Assembly: GCA_035540755.1 (NCBI GenBank)
Contig: DATLGD010000223.1
Location: 7,756 to 71,755, forward strand
Reading direction: 5' to 3'
DNA length: 64,000 bases
Source of the DNA: DATLGD01 sp035540755
GTDB taxonomy: Bacteria > Actinomycetota > Actinomycetes > Mycobacteriales > SCTD01
Under the pieces are notes generated by a model that made no database searches, was not told the DNA's origin, and saw only the letters and a program-made list of their open reading frames with translations. The position numbers were made by a program, and so were the translations under genes. This document shows, one piece after another, positions 20,671 through 29,174 of the stretch (within the stretch, counting starts at the first letter, position 1; the number at the start of each line of letters is the position of its first letter).

Positions 20671-20880
20671 GTGGCAGAGCTGAAGAAGGGTTCCCGGGTC
20701 ACCGGCGACGACCGCACGGCCCTCGCGGCCGACCTCAAGAAGCGGTACGAGAAGGGCGAGAGCATCCGCCTGCTGGCCGAGTCCTCGGGGCGCTCCTACG
20801 GCTTCGTGCACCGCATCCTCTCGGAGTCGGGCACCACGCTGCGCGGCCGGGGCGGAGCCACCCGCAAGAAGACCTCCTGA
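20671..20880 (+). CDS. Small helix-turn-helix DNA-binding protein
   Basis: A 69-residue basic protein with one HTH (residues ~18-52: LKKRYEKGESIRLLAESSG then SYGFVHRIL) and a Lys/Arg-Gly tail (RGRGGATRKKTS). Short single-HTH proteins of this form are conserved in actinobacteria: Rv1473A in mycobacteria and, from memory, the GATC-binding nucleoid protein Gbn of Streptomyces look alike. GTG 20671 has an AGAGGGG ribosome site; in-frame starts at 20518 or 20563 would add an unconserved 36-51 residue tail. Confidence 0.8.
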   Translation: MAELKKGSRVTGDDRTALAADLKKRYEKGESIRLLAESSGRSYGFVHRILSESGTTLRGRGGATRKKTS

Positions 20881-20970
20881 CCGTCCTCCCGGGGGTCGCG
20901 GGCAGGGGCTCAGCCTGACGGTGCGAGGCTGGAGACGGCCAGCGTGCGCAGCGACAGGGAGATCTCGGCA

Positions 20971-22125
20971 GTGGACCTCACGCTCAGCGAGGAGCAGGAC
21001 GCCTTCCGCAAGGCGGTCAGGGAGTGGGTGGACGACGTCGTCGTCCCGCGAGCGCTTCAGAACGACCGCGAGGAGCGCTTCCCGCAGGAGGCGTTCGAGG
21101 GGCTGAAGCAGAACGGCTTCCTCGGCCTGTCGATCCCCGAGGAGTACGGCGGCGGCGGCGCCGATCCGGTCTCCTACGCCCTGATGATCGAGGAGCTCGG
21201 CCGGGGCGACGCCAACGTGCGCTCGATCGTGTCGGTCTCGCTCGGCCTGGTCGCCGGGACGATCGCCCGGATGGGCACCGAGGACCAGAAGCAGCAGTGG
21301 CTGCCGCGGATGGCCACCGGCGAGGTCGTCGCCTGCTTCGGCCTCACCGAGCCCGACCACGGCAGCGACGCCGGCAACCTGACCGGCACCGCCGTGAAGC
21401 AGGACGACGGCTCGTACGTCCTGAACACCCGCAAGATCTTCATCACCAACGGCACCATCGCGCAGCTCGCCCTGGTCATGGCCCGCACCGGCGGCGAGGG
21501 CAGCCGCGGCGTCAGCGCCTTCCTCGTCCCGACCGACGCGCCCGGCTTCACGGCCAACCAGATCCACGGCAAGCTCGGGCTGCGCTCCTGCGACACCGCC
21601 GAGCTGGTCCTCGACGACGTCCGCGTCGGGCCGGAGGCGCTGCTCGGCGGGGTCGAGGGCACCGGCATCAAGGCCGCGCTGTCGGCGCTCGGCGACGGCC
21701 GCATGTCGATCGCCGCGTCCTGCACCGGCATCATCCAGGCCTGCCTGGACTCGATGGTCGAGTACACGACCCAGCGCGAGCAGTTCGGCAAGAAGATCGC
21801 CGCCCACCAGCTGGTGCAGGAGCTGCTCGCCGACACCGCGGTGCTGCTCGACGCCTCGCGGCTGATGTACCTGCGCGCGGCCGACCTCAAGGCCCGCGGC
21901 GAGGACTACGCGCTGGCCTCGTCCAAGGCCAAGCTGTTCGCCACCGAGGCGTCGGTCACCGCGGCGAACAACTGCGTGCAGGCCTACGGCGGCTACGGCT
22001 ACATCGACGAGTACCCGGCCGGGAAGTACCTGCGCGACGCCAGGGTTACCACGCTGTACGAGGGAACCAGCCAGGTGCAGAAGCTCATCATCGGGCGGGC
22101 CCTCACCGGCATCTCGGCGTTCTAG
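20971..22125 (+). CDS. Acyl-CoA dehydrogenase
   Basis: A 384-residue flavoenzyme for alpha,beta-dehydrogenation of acyl-CoA. It contains CFGLTEPDHGSDAGNL, KIFITNG and the C-terminal catalytic Glu in LYEGTSQVQKLIIGRAL. The full acyl-CoA dehydrogenase N, middle and C domains are present. GTG 20971 (MDLTLSEEQDAFR) is preferred over GTG 20944 because GGGAGA lies 8 nt upstream and the family usually starts here. The substrate is not determinable; short or branched acyl-CoA is plausible. Confidence 0.9.
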   Translation: MDLTLSEEQDAFRKAVREWVDDVVVPRALQNDREERFPQEAFEGLKQNGFLGLSIPEEYGGGGADPVSYALMIEELGRGDANVRSIVSVSLGLVAGTIARMGTEDQKQQWLPRMATGEVVACFGLTEPDHGSDAGNLTGTAVKQDDGSYVLNTRKIFITNGTIAQLALVMARTGGEGSRGVSAFLVPTDAPGFTANQIHGKLGLRSCDTAELVLDDVRVGPEALLGGVEGTGIKAALSALGDGRMSIAASCTGIIQACLDSMVEYTTQREQFGKKIAAHQLVQELLADTAVLLDASRLMYLRAADLKARGEDYALASSKAKLFATEASVTAANNCVQAYGGYGYIDEYPAGKYLRDARVTTLYEGTSQVQKLIIGRALTGISAF

Positions 22126-22128
22126 GAG

Positions 22129-22157
22129 CCCCTCCTCGCGCCGGCCGCGAGGAGGGG
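22129..22157 (+). terminator. Hairpin that is both terminator-like and RBS-sequestering
   Basis: A perfect 12-bp stem (22129-22140 with 22146-22157, loop CCGGC) starts 3 bp after the acyl-CoA dehydrogenase stop. Its 3' arm includes GAGGAGGGG, the Shine-Dalgarno of the ABC exporter whose ATG is 5 nt further on. It could stop transcription or hide the ribosome site. Confidence 0.65.
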
Positions 22158-22162
22158 ACCGC

Positions 22163-24073
22163 ATGGACGTCGCGCAGATGTCGATGATGCGCTCGTTCCG
22201 CCGCGACCCGACCGTGGCCGCGACCAAGCTCGCTCCCGGCACCGCGCGCCGCATCATCCGCTTCGCCGCGCCGTACCGTCGCGAGCTCACGGTGTTCGTC
22301 GGGCTGGTCGTGCTCGCCGCCCTGGCCGGGGTGCTCAACCCGCTCATCTTCAAGAAGATCATCGACGACGGCATCGGCACCGTCCCGGGCGAGGGACGGC
22401 CCGGCCTGGTGATCGCGCTGGCGGGGCTGGTCGCCGGCCTGGCCGTTCTCGAGGCGGTGCTGTCGCTGTTCAACCGCTGGTACAGCGCGCGCATCGGCGA
22501 GGGCCTGATCTACGACATGCGCTCGCAGGTGTACGCCCACATCCAGCGCATGCCGCTGGCCTTCTTCACCCGCACGCAGACCGGCGCGCTCATCAGCCGC
22601 CTCAACAACGACGTCCTGGGTGCGCAGCAGGCCTTCACCGGCACGCTGTCCGGCGTCGTCAGCAACGTCATCGGCGTCGTGCTGACGCTCGTCGCGATGC
22701 TCTACCTGTCCTGGCAGATCACCCTGCTGTCGCTGGTGCTGCTGCCGGTGTTCGTCGTGCCCGCCAAGCTCATCGGCGCGCGGCTGCAGGCGCTGACCCG
22801 CGAGAGCTACGCCATCAACGCCGAGATGAACAACACGATGACCGAGCGCTTCAACGTGTCCGGTGCGCTGCTCGTCAAGCTCTTCGGCCGGCCCGACGCC
22901 GAGGAGGCCGCCTTCCGCGAGCGGGCCGGCCGGGTGCGCGACATCGGCGTCACCACGGCCATGTACGGCCGGGTCTTCTTCGCCTCCCTCACCCTGGTCG
23001 CGGCGCTCGCGACGGCCATGGTCTACGGCGTCGGGGGCGTGCTGGCCGCGAACGGCGAGCTGGCCATCGGCACCGTCGTGGCGCTGGCCGCCTATCTCAC
23101 CCGGCTGTACGGGCCGCTCACCGCGCTGTCGAACGTGCGCGTCGACGTCATGACGGCGCTGGTCTCGTTCGAGCGGGTCTTCGAGGTGCTCGACCTCGAG
23201 CCGATGGTCGCCGAGAAGGACGGCGCCGTGGAGCTCCCGCGCACCGCCACCTCGCTCGAGTTCGACGACGTGCACTTCCGCTACCCGACCGCCGACGAGG
23301 TGTCGCTGGCCTCACTCGAGTCGGTCGCCGTGCTCGACACGACGCCGACCGTGCCGGTGCTGAAGGGCGTCTCCTTCCGTGCCGAGGCCGGACAGCTCGT
23401 GGCGCTGGTCGGCCCGTCCGGCGCCGGCAAGACGACCATCAGCCAGCTCGTCACGCGCATGTACGACGTGCAGCGGGGGGCGGTCCGGCTCGGCGGCGTC
23501 GACGTGCGCGACGCCAGCCTGCAGTCGCTGCGCGACGCCGTCGGCGTCGTCACCCAGGACGCGCACATGTTCCACGACACGATCCGCAGCAACCTGCTCT
23601 ACGCCCGGCCCGACGCCGACGAGGCCGACCTCTGGGCGGCGCTCGACGCCGCCCACGTCGGTGGCCTGGTGCGCTCCCTGCAGGACGGGCTCGACACCGT
23701 CGTGGGCGACCGCGGGTACCGGCTGTCCGGCGGCGAGAAGCAGCGCATGGCTCTCGCACGTCTGCTGCTCAAGGCACCGGGCGTCGTCGTCCTCGACGAG
23801 GCGACGGCTCACCTCGACAGCGAGTCCGAAGCGGCCGTGCAGCGCGCGCTGTCGACGGCGCTGCAGGGACGCACGTCGCTGGTCATCGCGCACCGGCTGT
23901 CGACGGTGCGCGACGCCGACCAGATCCTCGTGGTGGACGACGGGCACATCGTCGAGAGCGGCCGGCACGACGAGCTGCTCGCCCGCCGCGGCCTCTACAC
24001 CGAGCTGTACCGCACCCAGTTCGCGCGGCAGGCCGACGAGGACCCCGACGAGGTGGCCGCCGCGGTGCCGTGA
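22163..24073 (+). CDS. ABC exporter, fused membrane and ATPase domains
   Basis: A 636-residue half-transporter. A six-helix exporter membrane domain spans about residues 40-330 and is followed by an ATPase with GPSGAGKTT, LSGGEKQRMALARLLL, Walker B VVVLDEATAHLDS and H-loop IAHRLST. It would act as a homodimer exporting drugs or lipids; the substrate is unknown. The strong ribosome site GAGGAGGGG lies in a hairpin. Confidence 0.92.
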   Translation: MDVAQMSMMRSFRRDPTVAATKLAPGTARRIIRFAAPYRRELTVFVGLVVLAALAGVLNPLIFKKIIDDGIGTVPGEGRPGLVIALAGLVAGLAVLEAVLSLFNRWYSARIGEGLIYDMRSQVYAHIQRMPLAFFTRTQTGALISRLNNDVLGAQQAFTGTLSGVVSNVIGVVLTLVAMLYLSWQITLLSLVLLPVFVVPAKLIGARLQALTRESYAINAEMNNTMTERFNVSGALLVKLFGRPDAEEAAFRERAGRVRDIGVTTAMYGRVFFASLTLVAALATAMVYGVGGVLAANGELAIGTVVALAAYLTRLYGPLTALSNVRVDVMTALVSFERVFEVLDLEPMVAEKDGAVELPRTATSLEFDDVHFRYPTADEVSLASLESVAVLDTTPTVPVLKGVSFRAEAGQLVALVGPSGAGKTTISQLVTRMYDVQRGAVRLGGVDVRDASLQSLRDAVGVVTQDAHMFHDTIRSNLLYARPDADEADLWAALDAAHVGGLVRSLQDGLDTVVGDRGYRLSGGEKQRMALARLLLKAPGVVVLDEATAHLDSESEAAVQRALSTALQGRTSLVIAHRLSTVRDADQILVVDDGHIVESGRHDELLARRGLYTELYRTQFARQADEDPDEVAAAVP

Positions 24074-24082
24074 CCGCAGGGC

Positions 24083-24277
24083 TCAGCCGGCGCCGCCGGC
24101 GTTCTCCCCGTGCGTGCCGCCCAGCGTGCTGTCGTCGGTGAACTGGTCGGGGTCGCTGGTGGCCGGGACGTCGCCGCCCGCGCCGTCCTCGACGTCCAGG
24201 CCGGCGGCGCCGACGTCGGTGCCCTCTCCCAGGTCGTGCGCGGTTCCCTCGGAGGCGTCGCCCTGCGGTGTGCTCAT
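24083..24277 (-). CDS. Small acidic, probably disordered protein
   Basis: A 64-residue hydrophilic protein rich in Gly, Asp, Thr and Glu, with no hydrophobic core, Cys or Lys. It starts MSTPQGDASEGT and ends HGENAGGAG. I do not recognise a family. Two proteins of similar composition are encoded within 4 kb (26298-26441 and 28052-28363). It is convergent with the ABC exporter, ending 9 bp from it, and lies 31 bp downstream of the alcohol dehydrogenase gene. Confidence 0.55.
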   Translation of the reverse strand: MSTPQGDASEGTAHDLGEGTDVGAAGLDVEDGAGGDVPATSDPDQFTDDSTLGGTHGENAGGAG

Positions 24278-24308
24278 GCCGGTGCTCCTACCCCGTGCAC
24301 GCCGTCCG

Positions 24309-25385
24309 TCACGGCACGACGAGCGTGCGGGCGCCCTGCCCCCGCTCCATGGCCTCGAAGGCCCCGGCGATGCCGTCGAGCCCGACCGTCTCGCCGACCA
24401 GCGCGCCGAGGTCCAGCCGCCCGGCCGCCGCGTGCTCGAGCACCGTCGGGATGTCGATGGAGGGGTCGGTCGACCCGTAGACCGACGCCTGCAGGACCCG
24501 GGCGAAGTGGAACAGCTCGAGCGCACTGAAGGTGACCTGCTGCTCCTTGCTGCCGATGCCGAGGACGGTCGTCACGCCCCCGCGCCGGGTCGACGACCAG
24601 CAGGCGCGGATGGTGTCCGCGAGGCCCACGCAGTCGAAGGCGTGGTCGACGCCGCGCCGCTCGGTGAGGGCGCGGACCTGCTTGGGCAGCTCGCCGCCTG
24701 CCTCGAGGGCGTCGGTGGCGCCCATGCTCCGGGCGAGCTCGAGCTTGTCGGGGGACCGGTCGGCCACCAGGATCTGACCGGCGCCGGCCAGCCGGGCGCC
24801 CTGCACCACCGACAGCCCCACCCCGCCGAGCCCGACGACGAGCACGGACTGGCCGGCCCGCACCCGCGCGGTCTTGAGCACCGCGCCGACGCCGGTCATG
24901 ACCGCGCAGCCCACCAGCGCGGCGTGCTCCAGCGGCACGGCGTCCGGAACCGGCAGCACCGCCCGCTCGGACACGACGGTCTCCTCGGCGAACCCGCCGG
25001 TCGACAGCCCCGGGTGCACCGGCTCGCCGTCGACGGTCGCATACGGCTTCGCCGCGGCGTCCGAGGAGTGGGCGCACAGCCACGGCTCGCCCTCGGCGCA
25101 GAACCAGCACGCGCCGCACGGCGGCGCCCAGCACAGCACCACCCGGTCCCCTGGACGGATGCGGGTCACACCGTCGCCGACCGAGACGACGGTGCCGGCG
25201 CTCTCGTGGCCGAGGACCACCGGCATCGCCTGCCGCAGCGTGCCCTTGGCCAGCGACAGGTCGCTGTGGCAGACGCCGGTAGCCGCGATGCGCACCCGCA
25301 CCTGTCCCGGTCCCGGTTCCGGCAGGTCGAGCTCCGCGAGGCGCAGGGCCTCGCCCGGGGCGGACAGGACGGCGGCGCGGACCAC
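24309..25385 (-). CDS. Zinc-dependent alcohol dehydrogenase
   Basis: A 358-residue MDR-family enzyme. Catalytic zinc ligands are in GVCHSDLS and GHESAG; structural zinc Cys are in APPCGACWFCAEGEPWLC. The Rossmann motif is VVGLGGVGLS. It resembles the class III/NDMA-type alcohol dehydrogenases of actinobacteria. GTG 25385 is used, with GAGGAG 6 nt upstream. The substrate is unknown; an alcohol or aldehyde linked to the neighbouring fatty-acid genes is plausible. Confidence 0.9.
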   Translation of the reverse strand: MVRAAVLSAPGEALRLAELDLPEPGPGQVRVRIAATGVCHSDLSLAKGTLRQAMPVVLGHESAGTVVSVGDGVTRIRPGDRVVLCWAPPCGACWFCAEGEPWLCAHSSDAAAKPYATVDGEPVHPGLSTGGFAEETVVSERAVLPVPDAVPLEHAALVGCAVMTGVGAVLKTARVRAGQSVLVVGLGGVGLSVVQGARLAGAGQILVADRSPDKLELARSMGATDALEAGGELPKQVRALTERRGVDHAFDCVGLADTIRACWSSTRRGGVTTVLGIGSKEQQVTFSALELFHFARVLQASVYGSTDPSIDIPTVLEHAAAGRLDLGALVGETVGLDGIAGAFEAMERGQGARTLVVP

Positions 25386-25503
25386 GGAACTCCTCGGCAG
25401 GGCTGGACGCTGGCTGGGACCGGTCGCGACCCTAACCGCGGCGCCGGGGCGCCCTCCGCGCGGGCGGGGTGTCCAGCGGTGGACGCGTCGCGCACCCCGC
25501 GGG

Positions 25504-25509
25504 TAGATT
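25504..25509 (+). promoter_or_regulatory. Possible -10 element for the receiver-like gene
   Basis: TAGATT in the AT-poor gap 25386-25570 fits TANNNT and would start a transcript ~55 nt before ATG 25571. No convincing -35 is seen. Confidence 0.35.
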
Positions 25510-25570
25510 CGCCTTCCGGTTGAGCCAGCAGCCGCCGTTCCGCGTCCCGGACTCCAAGGACAGGCTGACG

Positions 25571-26206
25571 ATGACGACCTCGCCACGTCGTGGACCCCTG
25601 CCCGGTCTGCGCACCGAAGCAGAGCTGGCCCGCATGCAGCTCGACGCCCTGGACCGCTGGAACCGCGCCCGCCGGACGGCCGAGGACGCCTCCCGCCCGG
25701 GCCGCCCCTCCCGCGAGATGCGGATGGACCTCTCCCGGCGCCTCGAGGTGCTGCGCGCGCAGCACGAGGCGATCGTGGCCCGTGCGGACCGACACCTCGA
25801 GGACAGCGTCCACCTGCTGGGCCGCAGGGCCCCCTGCCGCGCGGTCCTGGTGCACCGCAACGAGTGGTTCACCGGCAAGGTCGCCGACGCGCTGTCGGCA
25901 AGGGGGGTGCAGGTGGTCGCCGCGCTCGACAACGGCGCGGAGGCGGTCGGCGTCGTCGTGGCCGAGCAGCCGGACCTGCTGCTGGTCGAGGAGACCCTGC
26001 CGATGCTGCCCGGCGAGGAGGTGGTGCGCGAGGCGCGCCGGTACGCGCCGACCACGCTCATCGGTGCGCAGGTCGACTACCAGGACCGCATCCCGGCGCT
26101 GCTCGACGCCGGCGCGCTCACGGCGTTCACCCGGCGGGTGCCCCCGGCCGACGTCGCGCAGGGCCTGCTCGAGCTGCTCGGGACCCGGGCCGCGGCGCCG
26201 GCCTGA
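25571..26206 (+). CDS. Response-regulator-like protein with degenerate receiver
   Basis: A 211-residue protein. Residues 1-85 are Arg-rich and helical (RMQLDALDRWNRARR). From ~90 a CheY-like fold follows: RAVLVHRNEWFTGKVADAL, then PDLLLVEETLPMLPGEEVV, then TTLIGAQVD and a final helix. The acidic pair expected after strand 1 is replaced by His-Arg-Asn, and the phospho-acceptor Asp aligns with Glu. There is no output domain. It probably acts as a non-phosphorylated partner or constitutive mimic. ATG 25571 is chosen; GTG 25469 would add 34 residues. Confidence 0.7.
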   Translation: MTTSPRRGPLPGLRTEAELARMQLDALDRWNRARRTAEDASRPGRPSREMRMDLSRRLEVLRAQHEAIVARADRHLEDSVHLLGRRAPCRAVLVHRNEWFTGKVADALSARGVQVVAALDNGAEAVGVVVAEQPDLLLVEETLPMLPGEEVVREARRYAPTTLIGAQVDYQDRIPALLDAGALTAFTRRVPPADVAQGLLELLGTRAAAPA

Positions 26207-26297
26207 CATCCGGCTCGGCCCACGGGCGCCGGTCCGGGGAGTGCGGGGCGGCACGACCGGGCAGGAGCGATGCCACCGGCTGACCCGAGGAGCGAGC

Positions 26298-26441
26298 ATG
26301 ACCCAGCCCGACCCGTCCGACGGCTTCGACGCGCGGGAAGGCAGCGGAGACCCCGCGACCGACCCCGCCGCACTCGGCGAGCAGCAGCACGCGGAGCCCG
26401 ACGGCGACGGCGGCGCGCCACAGGACCCGGCCGAGGGCTGA
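26298..26441 (+). CDS. Small acidic, probably disordered protein
   Basis: A 47-residue acidic peptide rich in Asp, Glu, Pro, Gly and Gln, starting MTQPDPSDGFDAREG. CGAGGAGCGAG upstream gives a good ribosome site. There are no Cys or membrane segments. It is similar in character to the products of 24083-24277 and 28052-28363. The next gene follows after 29 bp, so co-transcription with the acyl-CoA ligase is likely. The function is unknown. Confidence 0.5.
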   Translation: MTQPDPSDGFDAREGSGDPATDPAALGEQQHAEPDGDGGAPQDPAEG

Positions 26442-26470
26442 GCTCTCGACGGCGACGCGAGGAGACCGCG

Positions 26471-28012
26471 GTGAAGGTGCCGTTCACGACCGCCGACTTC
26501 CTCGACCGCGCGCGGCAGGTCTACCCGCAGCGCAGCGGCGTCGTCGACGAGCCGGGGAAGCACCAGGACGGCGGGCTCGGCACGCTCAGCTACGCGCAGC
26601 TGGCCGCGCGCGCCGCCGGCATCGCCGCCGGGCTCGACGTCCTCGGCCTCGCTCGCGGCGACCGGGTGGCCGTCGTCAGCCACAACAGCGCGCGGCTGCT
26701 CGAGCTGTTCTTCGGCGTCACCGCCTGGGGGCGGGTGCTCGTGCCGGTGAACTTCCGGCTCTCGCGCGACGAGGTCGCCTACATCGTCGAGCACAGCGGC
26801 GCGCGGGTGCTGCTCGTCGACCCCGAGCTCGACGACGCGCTGGCCGACGTCCCGGCCGAGCACCGGCTCGTGCTCGGCACGGGCTCCGACGCGGCGCTCG
26901 TGCGGACGGGCTCCGCGCCGGCGCCCTGGGAGGAGCCGGACGAGGACGCCACGGCGACGATCAACTACACCAGCGGAACCACCGCCCGGCCGAAGGGCGT
27001 GCAGATCACCCACCGCAACCTCTGGGTGAACGGCGTGACCTTCGCTCTGCACGTCGGCGCGAGCGACCGCGACGTCTACCTGCACACGCTGCCGATGTTC
27101 CACGCCAACGGCTGGGGGATGCCGTTCGGGCTGACCGGCCTCGGCGTCCCGCAGGTCGTCCAGCGCAAGATCGACGGCATCGAGATCCTGCGCCGGGTCG
27201 AGCGGTACGGCGTCACCCTGATGTGCGCGGCGCCGGCCGTCGTCACCTCCGTGCTCGAGGCCGCCCAGGCCTGGGACCGGCCGGTGCCCGGTCGCGGCCG
27301 CACCCGCATCGTCGTGGCCGGGGCGCCGCCGCCCAGCCGGACGATCCAGCGGGTCGAGGAGGAGCTGGGCTGGGAGTTCCTGCAGATCTACGGACTCACC
27401 GAGACCTCCCCGCTGCTCACGGTGAACCGGCGCCGCGCGGAGGAGGACGAGCTGCCGGTCGAGGAGCGGGCCCGGCGGCTCGGCCGGGCAGGGGCCCCCG
27501 CGCTCGGGACCCGGATCCGCATCTCGGAGTCCGGCGAGGTCCTCGCCCGCGGCAACACCGTGCTCGAGGGCTACTGGCAGCAGCCCGAGGCCACGGCCGA
27601 CGCGCTCGAGGGCGGCTGGTTCCGCACCGGCGACGGCGGCACGCTCGACGACGAGGGCTACCTGAGCATCCGCGACCGCAAGAAGGACGTGATCATCAGC
27701 GGCGGCGAGAACGTCTCGTCGATCGAGGTGGAGGACTGCCTGTTCTCCCACCCGGCCGTCGCCGAGGTGGCGGTGATCGGGGTCCCGAGCCAGAAGTGGG
27801 GCGAGACGATCAAGGCGCTGGTCGTCCTGGCCGACGGCGCCTCGGCCGACGAGCAGGAGCTCATCGCGCACTGCAAGGCGCGGCTGGCCGGCTACAAGGC
27901 GCCGACGTCGGTGGAGCTCCGGGAGGCGATCCCGCGCACGGCGACCGGCAAGGTGCAGAAGTTCAAGCTGCGCGAGCAGTACTGGCAGGGGCACGACCGC
28001 CAGGTGAACTAG
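26471..28012 (+). CDS. Acyl-CoA synthetase (AMP-forming)
   Basis: A 513-residue ANL-superfamily ligase that activates a carboxylic acid to acyl-AMP and then acyl-CoA. It carries the P-loop TINYTSGTTARPKG (~residue 165), YGLTETSPL, GWFRTGDGG and the A8/A10 region RKKDVIISGGENVSSIEVE and PRTATGKVQK with the catalytic Lys. GTG 26471 has GAGGAGA upstream; longer frames lack conservation. The substrate may be a medium/long-chain fatty acid or, as in DmdB-like enzymes, a thioether acid. Confidence 0.9.
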   Translation: MKVPFTTADFLDRARQVYPQRSGVVDEPGKHQDGGLGTLSYAQLAARAAGIAAGLDVLGLARGDRVAVVSHNSARLLELFFGVTAWGRVLVPVNFRLSRDEVAYIVEHSGARVLLVDPELDDALADVPAEHRLVLGTGSDAALVRTGSAPAPWEEPDEDATATINYTSGTTARPKGVQITHRNLWVNGVTFALHVGASDRDVYLHTLPMFHANGWGMPFGLTGLGVPQVVQRKIDGIEILRRVERYGVTLMCAAPAVVTSVLEAAQAWDRPVPGRGRTRIVVAGAPPPSRTIQRVEEELGWEFLQIYGLTETSPLLTVNRRRAEEDELPVEERARRLGRAGAPALGTRIRISESGEVLARGNTVLEGYWQQPEATADALEGGWFRTGDGGTLDDEGYLSIRDRKKDVIISGGENVSSIEVEDCLFSHPAVAEVAVIGVPSQKWGETIKALVVLADGASADEQELIAHCKARLAGYKAPTSVELREAIPRTATGKVQKFKLREQYWQGHDRQVN

Positions 28013-28051
28013 CGGCGCGTGAGGCGCCGCCGCACGGGGCAGGTGGCCGGC

Positions 28052-28363
28052 ATGACCTCACCGGAGCCGAAGGACAGCACGACCACCACCGAGGGGGCGG
28101 CCCCCGCGAGCGCAGCGGACGCCGCCGCCGGCGTCCGCGGCGGCAGCCCCGACCGCATGGACGCCGCGCCCGGCTCGGGCGGCCTGGCCGGCGCCGGGGC
28201 CGACGGCGAGACCGGCGCACGCGAGCAGCTGCGCAAGGACCTCGACGAGCGGCCCTCGGATGCCGGCACCGAGGAGGGCGGGGACCTCGAGCAGGCCGCG
28301 GCGATCGGCGAGACCGACGACCCGCAGGGCGGCAGCCTGCAGCCGGGCGGCGCCGGCGCCTGA
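28052..28363 (+). CDS. Small acidic, probably disordered protein
   Basis: A 103-residue hydrophilic protein rich in Gly, Ala, Asp and Glu, starting MTSPEPKDSTTT and ending GGSLQPGGAGA. One short charged helix is predicted around EQLRKDLDERPSD. No family is recognised. It lies 39 bp after the ligase gene and 73 bp before sepH. It has the composition of the other two acidic small proteins in this region. Confidence 0.55.
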   Translation: MTSPEPKDSTTTTEGAAPASAADAAAGVRGGSPDRMDAAPGSGGLAGAGADGETGAREQLRKDLDERPSDAGTEEGGDLEQAAAIGETDDPQGGSLQPGGAGA

Positions 28364-28436
28364 CCCCGGCAGGCGGCCGCGCGCCACGCCGGGCCGGCTG
28401 CGGGCCGCACGGCGCGCGGCGTGCCATCGTCGGCGC

Positions 28437-29153
28437 GTGCGGGTCGCGACGGTGGAGGGACTCACCCCCGACGGGATGACGCTCGTCCTGCGGCTGCCGG
28501 GCGACGGGGACGGCGCGGACGGTGAGCGCATCGAGGTGCCGGTGGCCGACGTCCGCCGGGCCCAGCGGGCCGCGCCCACCCTCCCGCTCGGCGGCGGGCC
28601 CAGCCCGCGCGAGGTCCAGCAGCGCATCCGCAGGGGTGAGACGGCCGAGGACATCGCCCGGGGCTGCGGACTGCCGGTGGCCGACATCGCCCGCTACGAG
28701 GGGCCGGTGCTCGGCGAGCGCGCCCACCAGGCCGCGCTCGCCCGGGCCGTCGAGGTCGACGGTCGCCGGGTCGAGGACCTCGTCGTCGAGCACCTGGCCC
28801 GCACCGCCGGGACCGACACGCCGGTGGTCTGGGACAGCCGGCAGACCGACCCGCACCGCTGGGAGGTGCACGCCACCGCCGGCCAGGCCTCGGTGCTGCT
28901 CGCCTTCGACCCCCGCGCCGTCCGCGTCGACCCGGTCGACCAGGCGGCCCGGCAGGCGTTCGGGCTCGCCCCGCCACCTCCGGACGCGCTCGAGGACGTG
29001 CTGCGCCCGGTGCGCCGCGCTCCGCGCCCGCCCGCCGAGCGGGCCGCGGCTGCGTCATCGCCCCGACGCGGGCGGGCGCAGGTGCCGCTGTGGGACGAGA
29101 TCGGCGCCGAGGTCTCCGGGAGGCCTTCGGCCGCCGACGACGGAGCGGGCTGA
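28437..29153 (+). CDS. sepH: Septation protein SepH
   Basis: A 238-residue homologue of actinobacterial SepH, which promotes FtsZ assembly at division septa. The conserved N-terminal DUF3071 domain spans about residues 1-165, with an HTH-like core (REVQQRIRRGETAEDIARGCG then IARYEGPVLGERAHQA). The C-terminal ~60 residues are Pro/Arg-rich and disordered, ending in a short motif with VPLWDEI. GTG 28437 sits 6 nt after CATCGT, a weak leaderless -10. It is shorter than Streptomyces SepH mainly in the tail. Confidence 0.88.
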   Translation: MRVATVEGLTPDGMTLVLRLPGDGDGADGERIEVPVADVRRAQRAAPTLPLGGGPSPREVQQRIRRGETAEDIARGCGLPVADIARYEGPVLGERAHQAALARAVEVDGRRVEDLVVEHLARTAGTDTPVVWDSRQTDPHRWEVHATAGQASVLLAFDPRAVRVDPVDQAARQAFGLAPPPPDALEDVLRPVRRAPRPPAERAAAASSPRRGRAQVPLWDEIGAEVSGRPSAADDGAG

Positions 29154-29162
29154 CCGTCGACC

Positions 29163-29168
29163 TACGAT
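29163..29168 (+). promoter_or_regulatory. Leaderless -10 element of pspA
   Basis: TACGAT ends exactly 6 nt before ATG 29175. No Shine-Dalgarno is present in the gap, so transcription starting at the ATG is the simplest reading. Confidence 0.6.
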
Positions 29169-29174
29169 CCACCC

